A stretch of DNA of 64,000 bases, taken from contig NC_087258.1 of the NCBI RefSeq assembly GCF_037042905.1, forward strand, positions 620,001 to 684,000, in the 5' to 3' direction. The translations under genes were made by a program, and so were the position numbers. Within the stretch, counting starts at the first letter, position 1. The number at the start of each line of letters is the position of its first letter. Below the pieces are notes generated by a model. The model saw only the letters and a program-made list of their open reading frames with translations, searched no databases and had not been told where the DNA came from. Positions 1 to 11,292 of the stretch are shown in pieces. Source of the DNA: Lytechinus pictus (lineage: Eukaryota; Echinodermata; Echinoidea; Temnopleuroida; Toxopneustidae).

Positions 1-191
1 ATTGGTCACCAGTTGCGCTTTACTATCTTTGGAAGAAATAATATCGCTATGAACTATCACCCTGATACAAATAAAAGTATATTTGTACATAATTAGTACA
101 AGGAATTTCTCTTTGTCTTTATTGCCAATCTGGTTAAGTTCATATCAAGTTTATATCGATGTTCCCGAAGAACGCGATGGCATATGCTTAC

Positions 192-386
192 CTAAACAGA
201 TAGGCTCCCCCTCCGGTAGCAAATCACCTTGATTGCATATGAGCTCAGTGGGTCCATCAATCACATAGCCTTCCTCTCTGCATGATAGAGTGAAGACGGT
301 ACTGTCCGGGTACCAGGCATTTTCAAGAGGCTCGTTTGAAGAATCAAAGTCGATAGCCTCATGAAGATCAGGAACATCACATGGCT
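192..386 (-). CDS. Gene A exon 10: CCP6 domain
   Basis: 65-codon phase 1-1 exon below the size limit of simple ORF calling because it has no Met start. Opens EPCDVPDLHEAIDF, with FTLSCREEGY, ELICNQGDLLPEGEPIC. Acceptor TTTTAATAG, donor G|GTAAGC. It is the last gene A exon inside the window; the open donor shows the gene continues to the left. Confidence 0.85.
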
Positions 387-2758
387 CTATTAAAACAAGA
401 AGAAGTAACGTACAATTGTTTACAGATGCGTATACGCCCAGAGTATACTACGAATGTTTTACCGAAAACAAAATATCACCATCGTCTTAGCGTGTAAAAA
501 AGTCCATATTTAAGATTAATGACTATATGGACATGATCTGTATCCATTTATCGCGCTACTTTCCGCGACATTGTCATTAACTCGAAGGGATGCTATTTAC
601 AAAGAGTGTAATTGGTCTGTAGGCTTCTCATATATTTTTTTCAATATTGGTTGCCAAGGGTAATAACTTCAATGATGTATGACTATACGAGCGGAACCTA
701 TTCTAACTCACGAGACTTTATTTTGATCACGTATTGAAAACAAAAACAAATTGTCGGGAGGTAACCGGCGTAAGAAGACACAAGACCCGATCCCAGTTCT
801 ATGAATGTTTATTCACTCACCTGAAACCAGAAGTGATTCAGCATCAAGGGTGAACCGGAGAGATAGCCCATTGATATTCGGATTCTGACCTAAGATGCGG
901 TCACTCTCGGCCCTGACACTGTCGAGAGTAGTAGAGGCTGACGTTTTTAGTACGAACACGACCGCGGAGACGTCTATTCCATGTGTATCCGGTTGTGAGA
1001 GTGACACTATCTTTGAAAGCAGGTAACCGTCCAACATTTCGAAAATACTCCCTATCTAAACATAAGATGAAAAGGAGAGTGGAAAAGTAAAAATTGTATA
1101 AGAGGCGAGTCTTTGATTAGACACTCTCGCACAATCTTTATTACATTGTGAAATGGAAGTTACTTTTCTTGAAAATTGCAACTTTTAAATGCATAGTCAA
1201 CGATGGCTAAAGTGTACGTTTTACATGTGGGAAAATATTACAAGGTACATGATGATATACTCACGAGATAAGGTTTTTACTCTGTAACGATAAATGGGGT
1301 GTATAACAGTATACCATGTTACAAAGATCCATGCGATTATTGGATATTTTGTATTCCAAGCAGTTTGATTGTACCTAGCAACCGCGTAGCCAGGATTTCA
1401 TTTTGGAGGGGGCGGTAAATGCACGCGAAGCGTGCCATCACTTACAGAGCGCGCAAAGCGCGCTCCCTAGGGGGTTGGTGCAGGGAGGGGGATTTCAAGC
1501 TTTCGGTGTTTCATAAATTAAAATTAAAAGGAGCCGTCTCTCTTGTCTATAGTACCTATATCAGCTCCAATTCAGTTGACTATATTGTGATTTTGAACCT
1601 TGTTTTCAAAAGTGATTGTGAACGCACAAAAAAGGAATACAATGGCGGAAATTAAAATAATAATAACCCCGCGCGAAGCGCGGAAGCTAAAGCGTTTTAT
1701 CAATTTTTTTGCAAAGAAAAGGGTCCCGAGAAAAGGGTATTCTCTAAGATATATTGAATACTTCCCTTGGAAAGATCAGATTTGATTACAAACAATTTAG
1801 CGACAGTGCATATCTTTAACTCCCAAAACAGAGGAGAAGAAGTGTATATGCCGAGAGGAAGATATTTTTTCTCCGCGCAGAGCAATGTAACTCTGAAATT
1901 TCAAAGGGCGGACGTTTCATCAAATGCAGATATCTCTAATACCCCATCGGCTCTAATTCAATTGATTTTCTAAGATTATTGAACTTCATTACAAGGAAAA
2001 TAGTGCGCAAAAAAATGAAACTTCTATGATTTATTGAAATTATATAAAAAAGGATGATGTATATTTTCTTTGACTTATCCTGAAGCGCTTCATTTTGAAT
2101 GATAAAGAAACTTAAGTGTCATTCAAAATTCTAAACTGAGAGCGCAAAAAAGGACAAGAGATGAATGTGCAGGGAAATGACATGAAGTTTAATAGAATTT
2201 GATAAAAAATATTGTACTTTTTTATTTAATACGACACGAATTTTATACCTTCATCTTTTTAAATTAGGAACCTGTTTGCCCCAAAATTATGGTTGTTTAG
2301 TAATGAGCCGAAAAGCAGGAGAAGTTGCCTATATGGAGGTGACGGCAGAAATTGATATAAAGATTTTACCCGCCCGGAGCCGACCCGACCAGAAGTTGTG
2401 CGATCAATAATAAAAAAAACTTCATATACTTCGGCCTAACCTTACTCTAATTCCATGTCCTGATGTATACATTTGAACTTTAACTGGCAAAAAACACATT
2501 ATAGCTGAGGTGGAAAAACAGGGTTAAAGAAAGGGTGGGGGAAACAATGGAGAACTGCAATATTGTCATTTAACTGCGCGCAGCGCGGAAGCAAAATTCA
2601 TATATAAATTTAAAGCAAGAGTGAAGGAGTTTCTCTTTTGGGAAAAAAAAAAAGAATAAAAAGAAAAAAACCACAAAGCATACCCTTCTTCCCTTTCCTC
2701 CCTTCGCTTTTCCTTTTTTCCTCTCTTTTTTCTCTTCTTTTTTTTTCTTTTTGGGGAC

Positions 2759-2805
<47 letters not shown>

Positions 2806-5800
2806 GGGGGGGGGGGCGACCGCCCCCACCGCCCCCCCCCCCTGGCTACGCGCCTGGTACTACCTAGTGGGGTAAAATCATGACCCATATCCTTATTAGT
2901 CAGATCATGTTCAAGAGCTCGTGCACACATTCAAATAGGGGACTACGCGTTAAACATGTTAAATGTAATGTGTGAAAATCGTGTAATGGAATGATTTAAT
3001 GAACGTTGCTCTTCTTAAAGATACGGCTAAAAAAATTCTTACCGCGTAAACCAACTCTGTTTCCATCTCAACAAAGGTCTGTGACTCCCTATCGGCGTAG
3101 TCAGGACTGTAGATTACCGTAGACTCGTCAATATGGGTGATTCGAAATCTTAGTTCAAATGGATTCACGTCTTTGAAAAGGAACAATTTTCAAACATGGC
3201 ATAATTAGGACAAGAACAAATAATAAATGTTGGCAGTTGAATTTCCCAGCTGCTTTTAATGTATCGAGGGATAGCAGACCATTTAAATTGATTCGCACTA
3301 ATTCTATCATATTAATACTATGTTGTAAATTGTTGTATTGCGATGGAGCTTGAACCCAGGGCCAAATACTTTTCCCCAATTAAGTCGACAAATCATTCAT
3401 CCAGTGTTGAAAAGGAAAACTTAACGGACCCGATGATTCTCATCAAAATGAAACTCCACACCTTTCCAAAAATAATAAATAAATTAATTAATTAATGAAT
3501 GAATAAATAATCGAATGAAATAGACACGATAGAAGCTACATTGAACAACTTTTTTTTTTACCTTCACATGTTGGTACCCGTTGAGGATTCCACTCGCCGT
3601 CATAACATGATGCCAATGAGGGGCCATAGAGGAGCTGCATCTCTAAATCACAGCTAAATTCAATGACGGAATTATGGCTATAAAGATCGTCTAAAGTCTG
3701 GCCTTCCGTGACAATGTAGTCCACGTTGACACTGCTAATTGGAGCATTACATGGTCCTGATGGTATAATAAATTTATAAAATTGAGCTGAAGCTGAACTT
3801 GAAAATAAAATTTCGACATTTTACAGACAGAATGTTGAATGAAACATTTTATATACCATACTTTTTTAAATGAGGGTATTAAAAAACAAAAATATATTCG
3901 CCGTAAAACAGCGCCCTCTAATAATTATCCTTCATTAAGACTTAGTTCCCCATTTTCTGAACTAAGATTTGAATTATACTGTTCATCCAAAGTTGTGGCT
4001 TAACTGTGAATAGCCATTGTGACTTTAACTTCTAACTTAGATGTTCAATTCGTCAATACGTTTGGTGCAAAATTCATTGATGATTACTGGAAATGTCTTT
4101 CACCATCAATACACGGGAAGAATTACAACATATAAAAAGGAAAAACATTTCAAGGTACTATGCCAACCAAATTCTTTCTCTTTTTTTTTTACATTTTCGG
4201 ATTAAAATAACGTCAGAAGCTGTCAGTTTATGGACATGAATATTTCAAAACGCCAAATAATTACCCCTTTCATTGGAAACAGAGGACAACTCTGAGTTGG
4301 ACCATTGACCTGGTCACGGAGGATTATCTATCATGTCTATTGTAACTGGGGTGCTGTGACAATGCTCAGCACCCACAGAAACAATAAAAATCCTCTGTGG
4401 ACAGGTACATGATTTGGACACAACGCCCCAGTCTATTATATATGTTGATTTTACTGCCCAAAACATTTGTGATAAAATTGTCACTCAAATTTCATTGGAA
4501 TAATAAACTTACTATAGCATTTGAAATCTTTCAGCGATGGCAACCACACTCCACGATGATAGCAAGCAAACCTATTAGGTCCATCACTGGTAGTCAGAGC
4601 GGTACCTCCACATTCTAGCTCAATAATACTAAACAGATAGTAACCACCTTGCATGGGAGTGACTATAGCATCAGGATCCAGCTTAGAAGTATCCGGGAAA
4701 TCACAGACTGCACAGCATGAACAAAACGAGAATATTGAGGTTAATGGATGCATTGGCGGTGTAAACAATTATCATTGTTGTATACAATAATTAACATGTA
4801 CATATTGCTTTAGCGTGTTAGTTCTATTGCTGTATCAAAATGCAAATATTTGAATATATTTTTTTTTCTCCACAAATTCAGCAACGTGGAAGTTTGTAAT
4901 ATATATATCCGTTGTACTAAAAGCTAGCTCTGCTTTGAATAATCAAATAAATGAAAAAAAATCACCGATGCTGGATAAAATTGGTTATGCAGGCAGCCGA
5001 TAACACATTGAACAGAGTCTCATAAATCATAAAAATTGCAATGAATACAATAAAGGGGAAAATGTATGCATTATACTTATAGGTTGGGCTGTTGTTGTAG
5101 CAGGGTGTATCGTAGTCTCAAGGGGTGGATTTGGTGGTTCAGTCATTGGCGTTTCGGTTGGCTCATCTGACGGAATCGCTGTATGAGTAGACAAAACAAA
5201 AAATATGAATATTTCTTTTTAGAGGTTTGTGGTTACTTTTTAGTAAATAATTTTATATGATAAATACTGATAACAAACAATTTAAGTATTTGCATTGATA
5301 TTCGTTGTTCGAAAGTCCTTTTTAAAGTCATTCAATTTTTTTTTATAGCACCCTGTGCATGAAAAAAAATGAATTAGAATACAGTCGTATTGTTGTCATT
5401 TTTTACATAATGATTAATCACTAAAATGAAATATACTAACAATTTATAAAATACAAATATACCTCTCTTTAAACATATTTATGGGATTCCTCTATAAACT
5501 ATAAAACATTCCGACACTTATGATAGATGTGGGCACTGTGTTTATGTTCATGCAAAGCATAATGTTCATTCAAATACACTTTGTAAATCTACTGTAGGTT
5601 ATACGGCTATTGTATACGGTGGCGCCAGCACACTCGAGATTCGATAACGTGTCTTAAATTGAACATGTTAGCCCTTTTGTATTCATTGATTTGATTTGGC
5701 GATACATCATTCTAGTTTAATAATCGGGGTTTTGTAAACATAATTTCTTCTAAATCTAGTTTGTATAAAATGGAAGGTAGGTCAATTGTTCGACGTTCTT

Positions 5801-7517
5801 CATGGACATGGTGGAATTTGAGATGCCTAATACGATTGTAGTTTGTTTGTATTAATGAAGACATTATTGTAGCGTATTAGTTAAAAGATAGTAGCTGTAG
5901 CAAGCAATTACTTCAGGAGAAAGGCTTTAAAATCAAGGTAAATTACCACCATATTATCATATACATGTATCTAGATCTGGTACATCAATGTTAACTTATC
6001 TTTGTAAAATAATGAAATCTTAGCAGAAAACCGATAATTCTGATCACTAACAAAGGAAAGCATATGTGGGACAGTGCATCAATATTGCTAGGAAAAATAC
6101 CCAACATTTTACACATGTTTTATAAAATTCCGTGCTTATTTTGCTATTAAACTTCTCAGCAACTACGCATTTTATTCCAGAGCCACTTTGCACATATTTT
6201 GATTTATACATACAAACACTTTGGTGGTAATTTCATTGGATTTTGTTCGAACTCATTTTGAGATCGTTACCAAAACCGGTATTTATATTTACCATAATTG
6301 GTATTTACAATATGGGACTATTACTAGACAGGATAAAAATGAACCAACCGGATAAAGATGTACCAATACCTTCGCAAGATAGTTCACTACTCCACTGACC
6401 CTGGACGCATTCTAAGGCAGTAGTTCCAATCGTCTTAAAGCCTGACTCACACACAAACGGCATCTTAGACAAATGCCGAAATTTCCCAGATGGTAACGCA
6501 TTTGGTGGAGCAGCGCAACTCTCTGTTTATTATAAGACACATACAACTGTTAGATCAACATGGAGAGTCTGATTATTACATATTCGCTGTTATTTTTATA
6601 ACGCAATTGCTCAAGAAAGATATTTTTCGATTACTTAAGAAAACTACGCATTATTATTATTATTATTATTTGTATTGAGCAGTCGTATATTGATAAAGCG
6701 CTGTATAAAAACCAATCGGTATTATTATTATTATTATTATCATTATTATTGTTTTCATTATGATTATTATGATTATTATCATTACTATTATTATTATTAT
6801 TATTATCATTGTTAATAATAATAATAATCCGCTTTTTTATATAGCGCTTAATCCATCAGAATGACGTGTCTAAGCGCTTTACAGATATATTATTTTGCGC
6901 CTCACAGGCGACTGACTGGAATACTCCCCCAGGGAGTGGAGGATGTGCACACATTGTGTGCGGGAATGACTGATTGAATCCGATGACTGGGGTAATAATA
7001 TATTATTATTGTTATCATTATTCTTATCATTATTATTATTATTATCATTATTATTGTTATTATCATAATTATCATTATTATGTACCTGCACATATTGGCG
7101 GTTGTTCAAAGTCCCAGCTGCCATCCATGCAGATACTTTTCTCAAGTCCTTCTGGATGATAAAGACTAGTTCCTTCTGCGTCTTGGCAATCAAACTGGAT
7201 AGCTGTATCATGAGGATATACTTCCTTTGTCTTGCCTGCTGTATCATCATCATAATGGATTACGCCAGAAGGCACTTCCGGCGCATCGCACGGAGCTAAA
7301 GTCAAGTAACGTCAATAGTAGATAATTTAAATGTTATTATTTCACCTTTAATAACAATTGATTCCATTCTTTTACTGTTTACGTTTTTTTTGTTTCTGAC
7401 AAATACTGGAAACTTCCACACAGCAGAAGCAGCATTAATGCATACCTTAATTAGCTATTGGAAATTTCACTACTGGTTCGTTATTGCCTTATGTGAAAAC
7501 ATATATTTCAATTTAAA

Positions 7518-7585
<68 letters not shown>

Positions 7586-9386
7586 CCACTAATGAAATGT
7601 CAATGTTTCCTTGAAATTCTTTCTCGGTTAGATTACTGTAATAGTTTATATACTGTTTTGTCAGCTAGAGATAGAAGAAAACTTGAGGTTATTCAGAACC
7701 GTGCCGCTTGATTAATTTTTGGCGTTGGATCCCGAACTCATACTACACCCCTACTTAAGGAACTCCACTGGCTACCTCTATTCGAACGTATTCAGTTTTA
7801 AAGTCTGTTTATATGTATACAAAACTCTAAATCAATTAGCACCTGAATATCTTGATAATACCATCAAATTATACACGCCCTCTCGTAATGCAGACTTTGC
7901 ATTCCCTTGTCAAAACTCTCCTCTGCCGAAAAACGGTTTGCTGTAGCAGCTGCCAAGACTTGGAATGCTATCCCTCTTTCAATAAGAAATGCTTCCAGTG
8001 TTCTTGGCTTCAAATCTTCCCTTAAGACATACCCTTTTCCTCAATAATTAATTTCCCTTTTTATCTTGAATATTATAGTAATTATTGCAAATGTTAAATT
8101 GTTATTCCTACATTGTACGCGCTATGGTACTTTTTGTTTTTAGCGCCTCTAAATATCTAATATTATTATTATAATGATGATGATGATGACGTTTGGGGTC
8201 TTTTATGGGTTTTAATGTTTTATATGTATATATGCTTTGCGTGTCAGATTATTTTGTTTAAAGAGCATGTTCACCGTTTCGAAGTGAATAAAATAATTTA
8301 CATACATCAGCTACACACCCTCCATAGAATATTTCACGAACTTGTCACTTAAATAGAATAGATGAGTGTGTGTGTGTGGGGGGGGGGGGGTTCACATGCT
8401 TTAACAAATTGAGAGTCACATCACCTTTACATTCTCTTTGGGAAGGATCTGGTTTCCAAGAACCACCATCACAGTATACAACGACAGGTCCATATCCAAC
8501 GTAATCCTTACTGGTGTCACAGAATAGTATGACCACTGCAGCATCTTCATACATGGGTAGGTCGACAATGAGATCAATGTCTGGGTCATTCACCTCTGGT
8601 CTGATGCAATCTAACATGAAATGAATGTATAAATGAAATAAAACAAATCATGTTGTTTGTCGTCTAAGGTATCAGGAATTGTATGCTTACTCGCTTCGGG
8701 CATGGCAGAGAGAAGCCGCCCAGTGTGCTTTTTCATAGAACTACCCCTAATGTTCTAGTTGAAAGTAATGTACGTGTCAAATGATATACATGTATAAAAT
8801 GTGTAGTATGAAAAAAATATATGTGAAATCGATGTCTATATAATTATCTTTACCACGTGTTTTTCATCACTATGGCATTTAGAATAAAAACGACTTATTA
8901 AACGTCTAAAAAAACATTTTTTTTTTCTGGCTAGTAGGCCGACTCATGGTAATGATCGCCAATTAGGTTGACTATCTGATACTAATCTCTCATAACGCAT
9001 GAATGTACGACTTTTTATTATCTGAAGGGAATTTTCCATTAGGTTTCCTCGATGACAAATCATATTATCGTTTTAACCCATTATTCGAAAACCACATGAC
9101 AACTTAATATTATACTACTTAATTTTATACTATGAATACTCATTGTCGGTTAACAATGTATGATTATAAAGCTACTTATACAGTTAGATAGACATACTGT
9201 ATACAGTAGTATCGATTGAAAATTACCACAATAGATGGGATGGGCTAACCGTGCTAATGGTACAGTTTGAATTTAAAGAAAGTGATGTTATAACAAGTAC
9301 TTACTTGCTGACGATGTAGGTACATTTCGGAACACAGCGATTGCTATGAGAATCACTAACCAAAACTCATTCCACATCAATGTCAT
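192..9386 (-). CDS. Gene A (5' part): CCP/SEA membrane-type receptor, 3' end outside window
   Basis: Not a named gene I recognise; domain families are clear. Exons in transcript order: signal peptide 9386-9305, CCP1 8610-8425, CCP2 7295-7086, CCP3 6522-6370, Thr/Pro stalk 5178-5077, CCP4 4707-4513, CCP5 3756-3562, SEA first half 3170-3043, SEA second half 1055-821, CCP6 386-192, then a donor leading off the left edge. All joins keep frame: phase 1 throughout except the phase-0 intron inside SEA. CCP modules bind protein ligands on the cell surface and are typical of complement regulators and adhesion receptors; SEA domains occur in mucin-like membrane proteins. By analogy with genes B-D, a mucin stalk, TM and tail probably follow to the left, but are not visible. 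Function is inference; exon structure is read from the sequence. Confidence 0.85.
821..1055 (-). CDS. Gene A exon 9: second half of SEA domain
   Basis: Phase 0 in, phase 1 out (235 nt). Begins IGSIFEMLDGYLLSKI, contains HGIDVSAVVFVLKTSAS and ends LRFTLDAESLLVSG. The hydrophobic strand VSAVVFVL followed by a helix and a last strand fits SEA. The usual autoproteolysis motif GSVVV is replaced by GIDVSAV, so self-cleavage is doubtful. Of the two possible acceptors, TTTAG before ATA GGG keeps the frame. Confidence 0.72.
1383..2852. mobile_element. Non-autonomous TIR element in gene A SEA intron
   Basis: A 12-bp terminal inverted repeat, CGCGTAGCCAGG at 1383-1394 and its complement at 2841-2852, brackets about 1.47 kb lying in the intron between the two SEA exons. 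Inside are GCGC-rich small palindromes (about 1449, 1671, 2575), a T45/G12 tract and purine-rich sequence, with no credible transposase. I infer an old non-autonomous DNA transposon; no clear target duplication is visible. Confidence 0.5.
2760..2816. repeat. T45-G12 homopolymer junction
   Basis: An uninterrupted run of T (2760-2804) is followed by G (2805-2816) and C-rich sequence. The predicted lysine-rich and phenylalanine-rich ORFs across it are artefacts. Similar T-then-G runs occur at 12343-12384, suggesting a shared terminal structure of a repeat family. Confidence 0.8.
3043..3170 (-). CDS. Gene A exon 8: first half of SEA domain
   Basis: Phase 1 in, phase 0 out (128 nt). Translation NPFELRFRITHIDESTVIYS, then a charged helix-like stretch up to ETELVYA, fits strand 1 and helix 1 of a SEA domain. 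Acceptor TCAAAG, donor GCG|GTAAGA. SEA is called from fold-like pattern plus the following exon, not from a database hit. Confidence 0.7.
3562..3756 (-). CDS. Gene A exon 7: CCP5 domain
   Basis: 65-codon phase 1-1 exon. Opens RPCNAPISSVNVDYIV, with IEFSCDLE, LASCYDGEWNPQRVPTC. Acceptor ATCAG, donor G|GTAAAA followed by an A run. Ends before the SEA exon pair. Confidence 0.87.
4513..4707 (-). CDS. Gene A exon 6: CCP4 domain
   Basis: 65-codon phase 1-1 exon. Opens ICDFPDTSKLDPDA, with IELECGG, NRFACYHRGVWLP and FKC: CCP signature. Acceptor GTGCAG, donor A|GTAAGT. It resembles the CCP1-type modules of the array. Confidence 0.87.
5077..5178 (-). CDS. Gene A exon 5: Thr/Pro-rich stalk exon
   Basis: 34-codon phase 1-1 exon with no Cys, rich in Pro/Thr/Glu (PTETPMTEPPNPP, then PATTTAQPI). 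Acceptor CATACAG, donor ATAA|GTATAA. It looks like an O-glycosylated hinge between CCP3 and CCP4. Gene C has a counterpart ending PI before an identical ATAA|GTAT donor at 51606, so the hinge exon is homologous. Confidence 0.75.
5965..6315. repeat. Dispersed repeat, copy 1 (gene A intron)
   Basis: This intron stretch shares many blocks in the same order with 35075-35400: ATCTAGATCTGGTACA, GTGGGACAGTG, TTCTCAGCAA, and CATTTTGAGATCGTTACCA. The copies are diverged with small indels. The family is not one I can name. The rest of intron 5179-6369 shows nothing further. Confidence 0.6.
6370..6522 (-). CDS. Gene A exon 4: short CCP3 domain
   Basis: 51-codon phase 1-1 exon. It opens ESCAAPPNALPSG, then MPFVCESGFKT, TALECVQGQWSSELSC: a canonical CCP, the closest of the set to the vertebrate consensus. 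Acceptor AAACAG, donor G|GTATTG. Confidence 0.88.
6640..7085. repeat. ATT microsatellites flanking a GCGCTTA-type interspersed repeat
   Basis: ATT/TTA arrays at about 6650-6670, 6720-6830 and 6995-7080 surround a block at 6830-6900 containing TATATAGCGCTTAA and CTAAGCGCTTTACAG. The same block recurs at 60655-60705, and related AGCGCTT words occur at 27505-27545, so this is a dispersed family, probably SINE- or LINE-tail-like. The Asn/Asp- and Tyr-rich ORFs here are microsatellite translations. Confidence 0.65.
7086..7295 (-). CDS. Gene A exon 3: CCP2 domain
   Basis: 70-codon phase 1-1 exon. Opens APCDAPEVPSG, with IQFDC, KSIC, GSWDFEQPPIC: complete CCP signature. Donor G|GTACAT, acceptor CTTTAG. 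A long ATT microsatellite begins in the intron right after the donor. Confidence 0.88.
7519..7583. repeat. (TA)n microsatellite
   Basis: Uninterrupted TA dinucleotide array of about 65 bp in the gene A intron between CCP1 and CCP2, immediately before a LINE fragment. Confidence 0.9.
7590..8085 (+). mobile_element. CR1/L2-like LINE fragment, C-terminal ORF2 remnant
   Basis: Across frame breaks the plus strand reads SRLDYCNSLYTVLSARDRRK, then VIQNRAA, THTTPLLKELHWLPLFERI, KVCLYVYKTLNQLAPEYLD and a TWNAIPLSIRNASS-like end. This is the conserved region downstream of reverse transcriptase in CR1/L2/Jockey-type non-LTR retrotransposons. No RT core remains. It lies antisense inside a gene A intron. 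Confidence 0.75.
8425..8610 (-). CDS. Gene A exon 2: CCP1 (sushi) domain
   Basis: 62-codon symmetrical phase 1-1 exon with acceptor ...ATGTTAG and donor G|GTGATG. It opens CIRPEV, contains ILFC and VVYC, then GGSWKPDPS and a final REC: the four Cys and the Trp of a CCP module. It resembles the first CCP of genes B and C (pattern W-x-x-D/E-P before the last Cys), supporting a common ancestor. Confidence 0.88.
9305..9386 (-). CDS. Gene A exon 1: signal peptide
   Basis: Starts MTLMWNEFWLVILIAIAVF and ends ...PTSSA plus one base before donor GTAAGT, so the intron is phase 1. It has a hydrophobic core and a small-residue end (SSA), as a secretory leader should. A second in-frame ATG three codons in could also serve. 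The following CCP exon joins in frame to give an Asn-Cys junction. Confidence 0.8.
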
Positions 9387-11049
9387 TATCCCCAACTGAT
9401 ATTAATTTTACTCCAACGCGCCTTTCTTCTGCTCCACTCCTAGAAGTGAAAGTATCTTCTTTTCGAAAACTAGCCGGTAGTTTATTTTTGTTTTACTATT
9501 GGAGGCTCGTCAGACATAATAAAGCAACAAAGAAAGTGTGAATTTCATTACAATGTTTTAACCATGTAGTGATATCATCCAATATGTATGATTCAGTATT
9601 GCACAGGTTAGTGGCAGTATTTGCAAAGCACTCAAGAAGCGTGAATCCACTTGCATTGTTTTATGATTCAACGAGGTGGCAAGGATAAATATTAGCTGTC
9701 TGGTGTTAGGTACCTAGAATAAGCCAAAGCTTAAATTGTGTTTATGCGGTGTCGAGGTAAGGCCACTTGGTTCTTTATCCTTAAGTACGCGTTTCAAACC
9801 TGAATCCGGTTTCACTTAATGTTTTAGACGTCCACACAAGAGCAATTAAAAGAACAGAATTTCAAATAATTAAAAGCATCGGCCTGCTCAAATAAAGTGA
9901 ATAAAGACCGATCTAGTGTTCGATAAAACACAAATGTGAACGTTTTGGGGTAAAATGTTAATGTTTATGTAATGAATCACAAAAATAAGGTATAACAATA
10001 ATTTTGTTAGAAATGGAAATGAAAACAAAAATTACTTCAAGTCGGCCTAATTGTTTCATCTCCAAAAAAAAAGAGTACAATTTTAAAAGAATTGTCTGAC
10101 GTGAATATTCAGTATTCGAACCAATATTTGATAACCATTTCACAAGTACATCTATCTCTAATTATCGAGCATGATTAAAATAGCGTTTAGAGTATTGGGA
10201 CCATGGACGCTGGCATGCAAAGAAAAGAAAGGAAACATATTGGAAAACCCCGAATCCAGTCCTGATCTGTATTCTTTGAAGATTGAAACAAAATGGTGAA
10301 TTGTTTATTTTTTAGAATATATCGTCACTCAAACAAAAAGAACGTACACATCAATGTGATCCGTGTGCCCTAAATATGGAATAAAAAGATAGGACAAGTG
10401 AGAAAAATGTGATTTGGAGTGATTGGGCAGAATCCCCCCCCCCCCTTTCTATTATTTAATCATGAAGGTACTAAAATAGATCTCTCTGCTTTATTAGCTT
10501 TTTTCAAAGTTACCCGGAATGACATATACTTTACATTACAGGTGACCAACATATTTAGAGAGAGAAAACAATTCTTGTGAGAGATACATTAGGGATAAGT
10601 TAGAGTTGTCTATTTAGATCATTAAAGTATTGATTCCACATTCTCCAATTTTGTTTTGTTTTATCTAACGTAGTTTAATGAAGTATGATTGATCAACCGA
10701 ATGCCCACACCTTATAAAACGTTTACTCTAAAGGTATCACGGAAGTTGAATACTCCTACCCTGTTCGTCAATATTTACCAATGATTAGCAAATATTAATC
10801 GATCAAAACTTCTTCCAATAGAGTTGTATGATAGTGCCACACTTTTGTTTTCCTTTGGTGAAGAGTGGGGGGGGGGGGGAGGGAGTATTCACCTTGACCT
10901 AAGAAAATGTCGAATAATTGCACTTATTTTTAATCAAGACAACTCTTGAAGGTATTAAGATATCATGAAGAGTTGACTTAATTGAAGACATATAATTTGC
11001 TGACATTTTTTTTTCCAGATTATTAGAACAATAGTTGTAAACTTAATCA

Positions 11050-11292
11050 CACTGCAAAAAATCCGGTGTTGATTTAACACCAGCCCTGACTCTATATATG
11101 TCCACACCAGAGAAGTATTGAAACAACACCAGTTTGGAATCAAACCGATGCTGTTTTGATACTAATTGGTGTTGTATAAACACCTATCTGGTGTTAGACC
11201 AAAACGAAACTGGTTTTGTTTAACACTTCTCTGGTGTGGACATATATAGATTCCGGGCTGTGTGTTAAATCAACAGCAGAGTTTTAGCAGTG
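11050..11292. mobile_element. MITE with long terminal inverted repeats
   Basis: The left side CACTGC...GTTGATTTAACAC...CTATATATGTCCACACCAGAGAAG is mirrored on the right by CTTCTCTGGTGTGGACATAT...GTGTTAAATCAAC...GCAGTG, giving diverged inverted repeats of roughly 75 bp around a short centre. The internal words ACACCAG and CTGGTGTT recur many times. No coding capacity. The predicted ORF at 11262-11618 starts in its right arm and is not supported. Confidence 0.75.

Noticed and set aside
2566-2930. Lys-rich and Phe-rich ORFs
   Set aside because: Translations of A/T and G homopolymers inside a mobile element.
6902-7253. Asn/Tyr-rich ORFs
   Set aside because: Translations of the ATT microsatellite.
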